Positions 39,120 through 46,135 of a stretch of 64,000 nt of DNA are shown piece by piece. Position 1 is the first letter of the stretch, and every line of letters starts with the position of its first letter. This stretch comes from a virus. The translations under genes and the position numbers were made by a program. The notes beneath the pieces are model-generated. The model made no database searches, was not told the DNA's origin, and was given only the letters and a program-made list of their open reading frames with translations. Location: IMG/VR virus record IMGVR_UViG_3300046787_000129, positions 45,630 through 109,629 of that record; one strand, 5' to 3'.

Positions 39120-41108
39120 ATTAATAAATTATTTAGGTTCAACCTGGCAGTATCAATAGCCTTCGGATCATTATTTTTTGCTACTCCAGCCATAGCCGTA
39201 GAGTCAACTTTAGAAGAGGCCCAGGCAGCCTTAGTCGTCGCAGAGCAGTCAGCATCAGACGCAACAGCTGCATTCTATACAGCAGCAGACAGTGCCACTG
39301 CAGCTGCCACAGCCAGAGACAATGCTGTAACTGCGTATGATCAGGCGGTAGCGGCCTGGGAGGCAACAAAAGTCACTCACCCAGGAACAACTTCAACTAG
39401 TACTCAGAACGTTGTTCAGAATGGCACCTTTGATAGTGCTTCTAACTGGACAAACGTCGTGGCAAGCAACACAGTTTATACTGGTGGTGCCAACCCTATC
39501 ATTTACAATGGAGCCCTAAAGGGATCATACACTGCTGGATACTATATTCAACAGACTGGGGTCTTCCCAAGTCCAACTAGACAAGTAACCTTTTCTGTAG
39601 ACGTTTGGAATTACGATACAAACGAGGGGAATCGAATAAACAACCCAGACTACTATCGCATTGAGTTCCGCACCTATAATGCTGCAGGTGCAAGACTAAA
39701 CTATTACAACATTGAGTGGTCTCAGTGGCATGATCTGATGACCAGATCTGCATCCTATACACTATCTGACGATGCTGTAAGGTGGGACATAGGCTTTAGA
39801 ATGGCTGACGCTGGATACTGGGCTGGAGCATTTGGTCCAGTAATCGACAACGTTCGTCTGATTGCAACGATGGGAACCACAACCCCAGAAACATATACTT
39901 ATGGTGAACCAGAAACAGCTGCAAAGGATTCAGCATATCAAGACTTCATTTCTGCACAGTCAGCATCAAGCTTAGCAGACTTAGCAAGAAGTTCGGCACA
40001 GACCGCTTTGGACACTGCAACAGCAGAAGTTTCTAGACTTACTCAGCTAGTCTACAGCCTTACCCCTGTTCCAGTAATCACTCCACCAGCCGCAGGGGAT
40101 TATTCTGCAGGTGAAGGTGGAACTATAGAGCTAACTGCTCCAGCAGGAAAGAAATTTTCTACCGTAACAGCCTGGTATGGATCACCTACAGACGTAGCTT
40201 GTGGAGGTGACGTATCTGCTCAGGTTAGCCAGATAATAAACGGGGCAACCTCTGTAATAGTTAATGCAGACAACTCTCTAGGAGATACTTGTGGAGGAGT
40301 CGTAAAGGTATTAACCCTAAGTAACCTAACATATACAGACATCCCTGCAACATCGGTTGACACTACTGATCCAGTCGTTCCACCAGTAGTCACCCCACCA
40401 GTAATTGAGCCCCAGCCCCAACCACAGCCAATTCCACTTCCAGTAGTTCCGTCACCACCAGCAGAAACTCCTGTTATAATAGAACCAACACCTACCCCTA
40501 CAGAGGAGCCAACAGTTGAGCCAACACCAGCCCCAACAGTGGATCCCACCCCAACCCCTACACCTACAGAAGAGCCAGCACCTGCACCTACGCAGAGCCA
40601 GGAACCTACTGAAGAGCCAACAGAGAATGTCGTACAGCCGTTACCAGAACCAGAGCCGTCAGCAACCACAGAAGTACAACCAGAACCTGAGCTATCTGTA
40701 GAAGAAGCGGTAGCTGAAATAGCTATCTTATCAGAGATAGTTCCAGAGAAGTTGACAGACGCACAAGCAGAAGAGCTAAAGGATGCGGCCATTACCGTAT
40801 TGGACACAGCGGTTCAAGGATCAGCAGAGTATAACCAAGCACTAGAGGCCCTTGCTATTGTTGCTGAGGCAGACGACGTCGAGCTACCAGAAGAGCTAGC
40901 AGCTATTCCAGGTGCGGCAGCAGTCCTAGATGCCTTAAATAATCTAGGTAACATCGGTGCTGACATGAGCCCAAAGCAGCGTGAAGAGTCTGAAAAAATT
41001 GTTGTATCTGCCATTGTTGTTGGACAAGTTGCTCAGATGGCAACAGCGGCAGCTGCTTCGGCAGCGGTAAGTTCAAGTGGTTCATCAGGACCAAGAAGGA
41101 GAAACTAA
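39120..41108 (+). CDS. Exported Pro/Thr/Glu-rich surface protein, apparent ATT start
   Basis: The frame gives 662 residues if read from ATT 39120, five bases after a perfect AAGGAGG. No ATG, GTG or TTG exists in frame between the upstream stop and residue 1. This start is chosen because it yields a textbook signal peptide (NKLFRFNLAVSIAF, then ATPAIAVES). Next come an Ala-rich helix (about 33-80), a jelly-roll-like domain (about 95-240, NVVQNGTFDSASNW and PVIDNVRL) resembling carbohydrate-binding modules, a second helix, a long Pro/Thr/Glu stalk (about 415-525, PTPTEEP repeats) and an Ala/Ser-rich C-terminus ending SGPRRRN. It looks like a stalked surface adhesin. A frame-shifting sequence error near the start is the alternative explanation. 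Confidence 0.7.
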   Translation: MNKLFRFNLAVSIAFGSLFFATPAIAVESTLEEAQAALVVAEQSASDATAAFYTAADSATAAATARDNAVTAYDQAVAAWEATKVTHPGTTSTSTQNVVQNGTFDSASNWTNVVASNTVYTGGANPIIYNGALKGSYTAGYYIQQTGVFPSPTRQVTFSVDVWNYDTNEGNRINNPDYYRIEFRTYNAAGARLNYYNIEWSQWHDLMTRSASYTLSDDAVRWDIGFRMADAGYWAGAFGPVIDNVRLIATMGTTTPETYTYGEPETAAKDSAYQDFISAQSASSLADLARSSAQTALDTATAEVSRLTQLVYSLTPVPVITPPAAGDYSAGEGGTIELTAPAGKKFSTVTAWYGSPTDVACGGDVSAQVSQIINGATSVIVNADNSLGDTCGGVVKVLTLSNLTYTDIPATSVDTTDPVVPPVVTPPVIEPQPQPQPIPLPVVPSPPAETPVIIEPTPTPTEEPTVEPTPAPTVDPTPTPTPTEEPAPAPTQSQEPTEEPTENVVQPLPEPEPSATTEVQPEPELSVEEAVAEIAILSEIVPEKLTDAQAEELKDAAITVLDTAVQGSAEYNQALEALAIVAEADDVELPEELAAIPGAAAVLDALNNLGNIGADMSPKQREESEKIVVSAIVVGQVAQMATAAAASAAVSSSGSSGPRRRN

Positions 41109-41296
41109 TGAAGAAAATTCTAGACGGAGTTACTAATCTAGTTAGAGATATACTCGACCAGGCCTGGACCCTTGTTGGTCTTGCAATTGGTTGGCTAGTT
41201 TTGGAGGGCAGTGCAAAGACTGTAACCGCAAACCTAGTTATAGGAACTCTACTAATATGGATAGTAACCTATCGTATTCGTAATCCAAAAGAGTAG
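41108..41296 (+). CDS. Small membrane protein (holin candidate)
   Basis: A 62-residue protein with two predicted membrane helices (WTLVGLAIGWLVLEG, near 20-35, and LVIGTLLIWIVTYRI, near 43-57) and charged ends. It is coupled to the exported protein by TAATG. Size and topology suit a class II holin, but the endolysin gene is 3 kb away, so another membrane role is possible. Confidence 0.55.
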   Translation: MKKILDGVTNLVRDILDQAWTLVGLAIGWLVLEGSAKTVTANLVIGTLLIWIVTYRIRNPKE

Positions 41297-41297
41297 T

Positions 41298-41303
41298 TAT
41301 AAT
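41298..41303 (+). promoter_or_regulatory. Leaderless-type -10 (TATAAT) for the lipoprotein gene
   Basis: TATAAT ends six bases before the ATG at 41310. There is no Shine-Dalgarno sequence in the gap, so the transcript is predicted to begin at the start codon. Confidence 0.65.
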
Positions 41304-41309
41304 AGTAAC

Positions 41310-41585
41310 ATGAAAAAAACCCTAATTTCATCAGTTCTACTTGTCGCAACCTTGTCACTATCTGGTTGCGGATGGAGCGGTTATTACCGTTATCCATGCC
41401 AAGATCCAGTGAACTGGAATGCAACAGAGTGTAAGCCACCTATCTGCACGGCCAATGGATGGTGTTCACCAGACCTTCTAGGGTTTGATCCAAATGCACC
41501 TGTAGAGACCGTAGCTCCTACAGACCCTACAGTCGTTGATGAGACAGTTGTAGATACTACCACAGGAGAAGAAACCAATGGCTAA
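41310..41585 (+). CDS. Phage-encoded lipoprotein
   Basis: A 91-residue protein with a lipoprotein signal peptide: MKKT, a hydrophobic core and the lipobox LSGC near residue 20. The mature part has Cys and Trp residues (YYRYPCQDPVNWNATECKPP then ICTANGWC) and an acidic, Thr-rich tail. From memory, a YPCQDP..W...EC.PP.C pattern recurs in small lipoproteins of marine and freshwater phages next to a two-helix membrane protein, as here; this should be verified. It overlaps the next gene by eight bases. It may act as an exclusion factor or membrane-associated virion protein. Confidence 0.7.
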   Translation: MKKTLISSVLLVATLSLSGCGWSGYYRYPCQDPVNWNATECKPPICTANGWCSPDLLGFDPNAPVETVAPTDPTVVDETVVDTTTGEETNG

Positions 41586-41859
41586 GGAAAAATATACGCC
41601 ACAAGACCTAGATGCTAGACTGAAGTTTACCATTGGTATTACTTTAGGAGCAGTTCTATTTGTAACTGTTATAGCAATCCTTTATGGTCTTATCTTTGTC
41701 ACACAGCCTATTGGTGCTCAGGCAGAGAACGATAAGATGTTCTTCAACGTTCTATCAAGCATTGCTACGTTCATCACTGGTGCACTTGCAGGACTAATGG
41801 TTGGTGCCAAGGGCCAAGACGGAGCATCGGCAGTTACAGAAGAGCCAACAGAGTTCTAA
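41578..41859 (+). CDS. Two-helix membrane protein paired with lipoprotein
   Basis: A 93-residue protein with membrane helices at about 18-45 (FTIGITLGAVLFVTVIAILY) and 62-80 (SIATFITGALAGLMVGAKG), separated by VTQPIGAQAEND. It overlaps the lipoprotein gene by eight bases. It could be a holin or a partner of the lipoprotein. The conserved pairing, if real, favours a joint envelope function. Confidence 0.6.
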   Translation: MAKEKYTPQDLDARLKFTIGITLGAVLFVTVIAILYGLIFVTQPIGAQAENDKMFFNVLSSIATFITGALAGLMVGAKGQDGASAVTEEPTEF

Positions 41860-41876
41860 AAACTTTTTAAAAACAC

Positions 41877-41905
41877 TTGACAACCCTTTCTAGGAACCGT
41901 ATACT
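41877..41905 (+). promoter_or_regulatory. Consensus promoter TTGACA-17-TATACT
   Basis: TTGACA at 41877-41882 and TATACT at 41900-41905 are 17 bases apart. The start site would lie near 41912, followed by AGAGGG and the TTG at 41935. Confidence 0.85.
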
Positions 41906-41934
41906 TGATATACAACCTAGAGAGGGTTTTCAAA

Positions 41935-42126
41935 TTGAGTGAAGATATTATTATTCTAGACAAAGAAGAAGTCTGGAAGTGGCTAGATATCGGTATTGCC
42001 AATGGCTGGATATCAGAGCCTTTCTGCTATACGCATGATGGCGATCCATACATGACAGAAGAAGAAGAAAAAGAATGGGAAGACGGCGGAGATCCGTGTG
42101 CCCCAGTAATCAAAGTTTTAGTATAG
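41935..42126 (+). CDS. Small acidic protein
   Basis: A 63-residue, strongly acidic protein (a run of Glu and Asp near residues 40-52). The TTG at 41935 is chosen because AGAGGG lies eight bases upstream; an in-frame codon at 41905 lies inside the -10 box. No motif is recognised. It is the first gene behind a consensus promoter and just before the subtilase, so it may be expressed early. An acidic small protein could be a DNA mimic, which is speculative. Confidence 0.55.
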   Translation: MSEDIIILDKEEVWKWLDIGIANGWISEPFCYTHDGDPYMTEEEEKEWEDGGDPCAPVIKVLV

Positions 42127-42127
42127 G

Positions 42128-43006
42128 ATGGGTATGAAGAAGAGTCTTGCAATTGCCACTGGTATCGTACTGCTATCAGCAATCACAGCCCCAGTACAGG
42201 CTGCAGAAAAGCCAACGGTAGCAATTATCGATAGCGGATTCAATACATCACTAATCAATAACGTAGTTGCAGAGGTATGTATTGTAAAGCTTACATATGG
42301 ATGTAACAACGGAAAGCTATTTGATGATTCAGTAGGCTCTACTGGAACCAGCATTCCAATTCTAAAGAACTGGAAGTCAGAATGGGACCATGGAACCAAG
42401 ATGGCTGGTGTAGTTAACCAAGTAAATCCAGATGCAAATGTATTGCTGATTCGAAATGCACTTGTGTTAAAGTCTGGTGCAGTTAATATGGGTGGGGAAA
42501 TTGAATTTGGCCTTGCTCTTGACTGGGTAATTGCAAACAAGCAGAAGTACAACATTCAGGCTGTTTCATTTTCTCGTGGATCAAACGTTAAGACAAAGAC
42601 TGGCGTATGTCCAATTGAAAAGGGGTTGCAGTCTAAGATTGTAAGCCTACAGTCTGCAGGAGTTCCAACGATTATTGCTGCAGGAAATGACAGGGACAAG
42701 GTTAACGTTAGTTATCCTGCTTGTATTCCAGAGGCAGTAGCTATTGGTGGCATCTTCTCTGCTAGCTACACTCCAAAGGTGTGGTCATCATATTATAAGA
42801 CGCTAGGAACAAACGACGGTGTTGCTCTAGACTTCTTTGCCTATGGTAACTTCAAGACCCCTGCTGGTCCTGTAGCAGAGTCTACATCATCTTCAGCAGC
42901 TGCATTTGCAGGGTACTGGAGTAAGGTCTCAAATGGAAATTACTTTGAAACTTATGAAAAACTTTCAAAAAGTACTAGTAATAAATTCATCAATGTGCTA
43001 AACTAG
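42128..43006 (+). CDS. Exported subtilisin-like serine protease
   Basis: A 292-residue S8-family protease with a signal peptide (MKKSLAIATGIVLLSAITAP, site near VQAAE). The triad is visible: Asp35 in VAIIDSGFN, His88 in EWDHGTKMAGV, and Ser254 or Ser255 in ESTSSSAAAFAG; Asn187 in IIAAGNDRD forms the oxyanion hole. The expected GTS-A-P around the Ser is degenerate. There is no long pro-domain. Starts at ATG 42128 or 42134 are both possible (AGG just upstream favours 42134). Exported subtilases are rare in phage genomes; it may process surface proteins or the neighbouring exported proteins. Confidence 0.85.
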   Translation: MGMKKSLAIATGIVLLSAITAPVQAAEKPTVAIIDSGFNTSLINNVVAEVCIVKLTYGCNNGKLFDDSVGSTGTSIPILKNWKSEWDHGTKMAGVVNQVNPDANVLLIRNALVLKSGAVNMGGEIEFGLALDWVIANKQKYNIQAVSFSRGSNVKTKTGVCPIEKGLQSKIVSLQSAGVPTIIAAGNDRDKVNVSYPACIPEAVAIGGIFSASYTPKVWSSYYKTLGTNDGVALDFFAYGNFKTPAGPVAESTSSSAAAFAGYWSKVSNGNYFETYEKLSKSTSNKFINVLN

Positions 43007-43016
43007 ATTAACAGTA

Positions 43017-43025
43017 TGATATACT
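43017..43025 (+). promoter_or_regulatory. Leaderless-type extended -10 (TGATATACT)
   Basis: TGATATACT ends six bases before the ATG at 43032. No ribosome site is present, so the HNH mRNA is predicted to be leaderless. Confidence 0.65.
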
Positions 43026-43031
43026 GTTAAT

Positions 43032-43463
43032 ATGAAAATATGCGTTAGATGTAATCAGGAAAAAGAATTAGAGCTTTTTGCCAAAGGTAAAAACTATAAA
43101 GATGGAAGACGTGGCACTTGTAAGCAATGTCATTCTAACTATATGGTGGAGTATTACAATAATAACGATGAACAAAGAAAAATTAAAAATAAGATAAACT
43201 CTGGCAAAGATTTTAATTGGAAAAGGCATCGTATTTCTAAAGAATTATTTGAAGAGATGGTTGCAAAATTTGATGGCAAGTGTTATACTTGTAATATAAA
43301 TAAGGCTACAAATATAGACCACGATCATTCTTGTTGTTCTGGACAAAGAAGTTGTGGTAAATGTATTCGTGGCATACTTTGTAGTCAGTGCAATACGGCT
43401 TTGGGATTAGTTAAAGATTCCAAAGAAGTATTACAAAATTTAATACAATATTTAAGCAATTAA
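43032..43463 (+). CDS. HNH endonuclease, endonuclease VII type
   Basis: A 143-residue zinc-binding nuclease. The core is CYTCNINKATNIDHDHSC (about 90-107), then RGILCSQCNTALG (about 119-131), the recombination endonuclease VII pattern. The N-terminus has an extra zinc site (CVRCNQEKELELF, then CKQCHSNY). Base composition is much more AT-rich than in the neighbours, and it sits alone between the subtilase and a tRNA cluster, which suggests a mobile or homing nuclease. It could also resolve DNA branches. Confidence 0.85.
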   Translation: MKICVRCNQEKELELFAKGKNYKDGRRGTCKQCHSNYMVEYYNNNDEQRKIKNKINSGKDFNWKRHRISKELFEEMVAKFDGKCYTCNINKATNIDHDHSCCSGQRSCGKCIRGILCSQCNTALGLVKDSKEVLQNLIQYLSN

Positions 43464-43467
43464 ATAT

Positions 43468-43538
43468 TGCCCTATAGTTAAAAGGCATAACGAGCGGCTG
43501 TTAACCGCTGATTCTTGGTTCGAGTCCAGGTGGGGCAG
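43468..43538 (+). tRNA. tRNA-Asn (GTT)
   Basis: Seven-bp acceptor (TGCCCTA with TGGGGCA), anticodon stem AGCGG/CCGCT with loop CTGTTAA, and a T arm with TTCGAGT. The D stem is short (GTT/AAC). No CCA is encoded. It is the first of the plus-strand tRNA cluster. Confidence 0.88.
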
Positions 43539-43560
43539 CTAATAACTAAATAGAGATCTT

Positions 43561-43634
43561 ATCAGAGTAGAGCAGTTAGGAAGCTCGCCAGGCTCATAAC
43601 CTGGAGGTCGTAGGTTCAAATCCTACCTCTGAAA
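43561..43634 (+). tRNA. tRNA-Met/Ile2 (CAT)
   Basis: The acceptor ATCAGAG pairs with CTCTGAA except for an A-A at position 1-72. Anticodon stem CCAGG/CCTGG with loop CTCATAA; T arm GTAGG-TTCAAAT-CCTAC. The three G-C pairs typical of initiator tRNA are not present in the anticodon stem. A CAT anticodon could also be tRNA-Ile with lysidine. A second CAT tRNA is at 57909. Confidence 0.85.
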
Positions 43635-43685
43635 CTAATGGTTCCGCTTGCACCACTTCCAGGGTATGGGATAAAAGCAAGCAAT

Positions 43686-43756
43686 GCGAATGTTGCATAG
43701 TGGTAGTGCCCCATCCTTCCAAGTTGGTGGTGCGAGTTCGATTCTCGCCATTCGCT
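43686..43756 (+). tRNA. tRNA-Gly (TCC)
   Basis: Acceptor GCGAATG/CATTCGC, D stem GCAT/GTGC, anticodon loop CTTCCAA (stem CCATC/GTTGG with one mismatch) and T arm GCGAG-TTCGATT-CTCGC. The 50 bases before it contain a separate hairpin (GCTTGC with GCAAGC). Confidence 0.85.
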
Positions 43757-43769
43757 CTATAGGCTAATC

Positions 43770-43835
43770 ACCTATACGCATGAGGAAGTTGTTAAATTTC
43801 TCGGTTCTAAGTGACTTTATACTTAGCGTGTAGGT
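43770..43835 (+). other. tRNA-like three-way junction lacking a D arm
   Basis: ACCTATACGC (43770-43779) pairs with GCGTGTAGGT (43826-43835). Inside are GAGGAA/TTTCTC around a loop that contains TTGTTAA, identical in layout to a tRNA-Asn anticodon loop, and CTAAGT/ACTTAG in the place of a T arm, but without a TTCRA T loop and without any D arm. It may be a decayed tRNA-Asn or a small structured RNA. Confidence 0.4.
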
Positions 43836-43886
43836 AATCTCACGATATAGGTTCGGGGCTGGTCACCTGTCTTACGGAACGACTCA

Positions 43887-43916
43887 GGGATATAGATCTG
43901 ATTAATCTGATATCCC
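43887..43916 (+). other. Long perfect hairpin in tRNA spacer
   Basis: GGGATAT (43887-43893) pairs with ATATCCC (43910-43916); the stem continues through AGAT/ATCT with one bulged G. No T run follows, so this is not an ordinary terminator. It lies just before the aberrant tRNA at 43921 and could be a processing element. Confidence 0.45.
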
Positions 43917-43920
43917 ACCT

Positions 43921-43987
43921 GGATAGATGGTGTAATGGCAACACAGCATTGATCAGCAAGTTGGGAGTTCGACTCTCCCTCTGTCCA
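43921..43987 (+). other. tRNA-like element with shortened anticodon region
   Basis: Acceptor GGATAGA/TCTGTCC, D arm GTGT/ACAC and T arm GGGAG-TTCGACT-CTCCC are all intact. Only 18 bases lie between the D arm and T arm, about four too few, and they do not form a 5-bp anticodon stem. No anticodon can be assigned. It is a candidate pseudo-tRNA (perhaps from tRNA-Gln). Confidence 0.55.
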
Positions 43988-44087
43988 CGACTTATGTCTG
44001 CGGTTCGTAATTGTTCAGCACCTCGAAAGAGATTAAGCCATAAGCCATCAAGGCTCGCCAGAGCCCGTGTATGCGAATCTGGCACTA

Positions 44088-44161
44088 GGCTTCATAGCTC
44101 AATTGGTTAGAGCACCGCCCTGTCACGGCGGAGGTTGACGGTTCAAGTCCGTTTGGAGTCG
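44088..44161 (+). tRNA. tRNA-Asp (GTC)
   Basis: Acceptor GGCTTCA/TGGAGTC with two wobble pairs, D stem GCTC/GAGC, anticodon stem CCGCC/GGCGG with loop CTGTCAC, and T arm GACGG-TTCAAGT-CCGTT. The 100 bases before it hold a small hairpin (GGCTC-GCCA-GAGCC). The 172 bases after it, up to 44333, contain no gene I can support. Confidence 0.92.
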
Positions 44162-44333
44162 CTCGAAGCATAGGTCTGAACAACTTATGTGTAGATCGTA
44201 TATCTGAAGATTACACTGTTCCAGCCGTGGAGTGAAGGCGTTCAGGCCCACAGACTTTGTGTTGAAGCGAGAACTAGGATATACAGCCAGTAGGAATGAA
44301 CCCTTAACCAAAAGGTGACCATGACTGGCAAAC

Positions 44334-44405
44334 GCCTCCTTAGCTCAGTGGTAGAGCAGCTCACTTGTAATGAGCAGGTCGTCAGTTCAATCCTGACAGG
44401 TGGCT
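44334..44405 (+). tRNA. tRNA-Thr (TGT)
   Basis: Acceptor GCCTCCT/AGGTGGC with one T-T mismatch, D stem GCTC/GAGC, anticodon stem GCTCA/TGAGC with loop CTTGTAA, and T arm GTCAG-TTCAATC-CTGAC. It is the last tRNA of the plus-strand cluster, 29 bases before the endolysin gene. Confidence 0.92.
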
Positions 44406-44434
44406 CTGAAACAATTAAATAGAAGGAGGAAATC

Positions 44435-45310
44435 ATGGCCAAGGCACAATTTCCAATTGACGGCAAACTCGGAAAAGATTTTAAAGTCACCTCACTAATG
44501 GGTTATAGAATTCACCCAGTTAAAAAAGTAAAGAAGCACCACAACGGTACAGACATCTGGTCTCCACATGAGCCATGCTGGATCGAAGCTCCATATGACT
44601 GTGTAGTCTTGGAGGCAAAGAAGTCAACTGCACCTGGCGGTGGCTTTGGTAACTATGTAGTTATCCTAATGAAGATCAATGGCAAGTTCTATACTTCGCT
44701 ATTTGCACACATGCAGGATGGCTCTATCAAGGTTAAGAAGGGTCAGAAGATCCCTGCAGGAACTCCACTTGGTAAGATGGGCACTACTGGTATGTCTACT
44801 GGTAAGCACCTCCACTGGGAGCTTCGTCTTGGAAAGGTTCACACCTGGAACGACACTGGCAAGGACTACATTGAGCCTATTGGCTTCTTCAAGGCTCTGA
44901 TTGCTATGGAGGCTTCTATTGCCTCTGCTCCAGTCCTTGGAAACGATACCGTAGTTGCACCAGCACCTACCCACAATGCAGCAACAGCTGCAAAGGTAGA
45001 GGCTGAACGCAAGGGTATTGCTCCAGCAGCTAAGCCTGCTGCTAAGCCTGTGGTTAAGCCAGTTGCAAAACCAGCAGCTGTAGCAAAGCCAGTAGCTGTT
45101 GCCTCTGCAAAGCCTGCCCTAAAGGGAGAGCTTAAGCTAGGAACAAAGAATGGTCTTGTAACTTACCTACAGAAGTCTCTAAAGGTGACTGGAGATGTTG
45201 CTGGAACCTTTGGGCCAAATACAGCGAAGGCAGTGTCAGCACTACAGAAGGCTAATGGGCTGAAGGCTGATGGAGTTGTTGGTCCACTAACTTGGAGTAA
45301 GATTAAATAA
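44435..45310 (+). CDS. Endolysin: M23 peptidase with peptidoglycan-binding domain
   Basis: A 291-residue cell-wall hydrolase. Residues about 20-150 form the M23 zinc metallopeptidase: HHNGTDIW (His and Asp ligands, near 38-45) and GKHLHWELRLG (near 128) carry the ligands and catalytic His. A flexible Ala-Lys-Pro repeat linker follows (about 190-230), then a C-terminal peptidoglycan-binding domain (VTYLQKSLKVTGDVAGTFGP, near 245-265; VGPLTWSKIK). It has no signal peptide, so a holin must release it. It has a strong ribosome site (AGAAGGAGGAAATC). It cuts peptide cross-links; the exact bond cannot be read from sequence. Confidence 0.93.
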   Translation: MAKAQFPIDGKLGKDFKVTSLMGYRIHPVKKVKKHHNGTDIWSPHEPCWIEAPYDCVVLEAKKSTAPGGGFGNYVVILMKINGKFYTSLFAHMQDGSIKVKKGQKIPAGTPLGKMGTTGMSTGKHLHWELRLGKVHTWNDTGKDYIEPIGFFKALIAMEASIASAPVLGNDTVVAPAPTHNAATAAKVEAERKGIAPAAKPAAKPVVKPVAKPAAVAKPVAVASAKPALKGELKLGTKNGLVTYLQKSLKVTGDVAGTFGPNTAKAVSALQKANGLKADGVVGPLTWSKIK

Positions 45311-45487
45311 ATGGCAACATATGAATACCAGTGTGTAGAATGTGAAACTAAATTAGTAGTGAGCAGAAGCATATCAGAATCAGATCCTGGATATTTTTGT
45401 GAGACTTGCGGAAATAGAATGAATAGGGTATACTCAATGAGTAACCCTGTTTTCAAGGGTAGTGGATTCTATAGAACGGATAAGTAG
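45311..45487 (+). CDS. FmdB-like zinc-ribbon protein
   Basis: A 58-residue protein starting directly after the endolysin stop. MATYEYQCVECE near the start and FCETCGNRMNRVYS near residue 30 form the two C-x2-C knuckles of FmdB-type regulators, followed by SGFYRTDK, the usual end of this family. It overlaps the next gene by one base. Phage and bacterial members are small putative regulators; the target is unknown. Confidence 0.85.
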   Translation: MATYEYQCVECETKLVVSRSISESDPGYFCETCGNRMNRVYSMSNPVFKGSGFYRTDK

Positions 45488-45720
45488 TGTCAGAGACAGT
45501 AGAGTGGGTACTTACTGCTAACGATCGTTGCGACAGTTGCGGAGCACAGGCGTACGTCCAGGTAACAGGAGTTACTGGAGACCTTGTGTTCTGCAACCAT
45601 CACTATAACAAGATTATGGACAGTACCACTGGGTACGAGAAGATGATGAATTTTGCTTATAATATTCTTGACGAGAGAGAAAGACTTGTTGAGAATAGAC
45701 TAGTAGGAAGTGACAGATAA
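45487..45720 (+). CDS. DUF7455-like zinc protein
   Basis: A 77-residue protein with a GTG start inside the preceding TAG. The segment LTANDRCDSCGAQAYVQV, then LVFCNHHYNK, gives C-x2-C and C-x-H-H ligands. This layout is common in actinobacteria and their phages (DUF7455), which supports the host assignment. Function is unknown. It overlaps the thermonuclease gene by TAATG. Confidence 0.75.
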   Translation: MSETVEWVLTANDRCDSCGAQAYVQVTGVTGDLVFCNHHYNKIMDSTTGYEKMMNFAYNILDERERLVENRLVGSDR

Positions 45721-46124
45721 TGTTTGAATATTTTGTCAAAGAAGTAACCAACGTAGTAGATGGAGATACCATTGACGTTGTAATCGATCTAGGATTCGAT
45801 ATTAGTTTTAGCTCACGTGTACGCCTAGCAGGCATTGATACTCCAGAGTCACGCACTACTGATAAGGTAGAGAAGGCCCTAGGCCTTGAGTCCAAGGAAT
45901 ATCTAAAAAAGACTATTAAGGCTGCAAAGACTGTTGTTATTAAGACTGAGAAGATGGACTCATCTGAGAAGTATGGTCGTATCCTTGGTTGGGTATATCT
46001 AGATGGTTCTGGTAACTCGATCAACAACGAAATGATTGAGAAGGGCTACGCCTGGGGGTACCTAGGAGACACCAAGGTTAAGGACTTTGAAGCACTTGCC
46101 AAAGCACGTGCACTCCACAAGTAG
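45720..46124 (+). CDS. Thermonuclease (staphylococcal nuclease family)
   Basis: A 134-residue SNc-domain nuclease that cuts DNA or RNA in a Ca-dependent way. Motifs are NVVDGDTIDVVI (Asp ligand, near residues 11-22), VRLAGIDTPESR (Arg and Asp) and SEKYGRILGWVYL (Arg). There is no signal peptide, so it acts inside the cell, possibly degrading host DNA to supply nucleotides. Confidence 0.9.
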   Translation: MFEYFVKEVTNVVDGDTIDVVIDLGFDISFSSRVRLAGIDTPESRTTDKVEKALGLESKEYLKKTIKAAKTVVIKTEKMDSSEKYGRILGWVYLDGSGNSINNEMIEKGYAWGYLGDTKVKDFEALAKARALHK

Positions 46125-46130
46125 TATAAT
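46125..46130 (+). promoter_or_regulatory. Leaderless-type -10 (TATAAT)
   Basis: TATAAT ends five bases before the ATG at 46136 and lies just behind the thermonuclease stop. No ribosome site fits in the gap. Confidence 0.6.
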
Positions 46131-46135
46131 TAATC

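Noticed and set aside
40220-40807. 195-residue Gly/Ser/Val-rich frame on the minus strand
   Set aside because: It is the antisense of the Pro/Thr/Glu repeat stalk of the exported protein at 39120; the repeat composition keeps stops out of that frame.
39459-41108. Surface protein starting at the GTG at 39459
   Set aside because: This start would cut off the signal peptide, the Ala-rich helix and the start of the sugar-binding-like domain, and lacks a ribosome site; the frame clearly continues upstream to 39120.
43840-44085. 81-residue frame on the minus strand in the tRNA cluster
   Set aside because: It crosses the tRNA-like element and spacer hairpins, has no ribosome site, and reads as typical antisense tRNA text.
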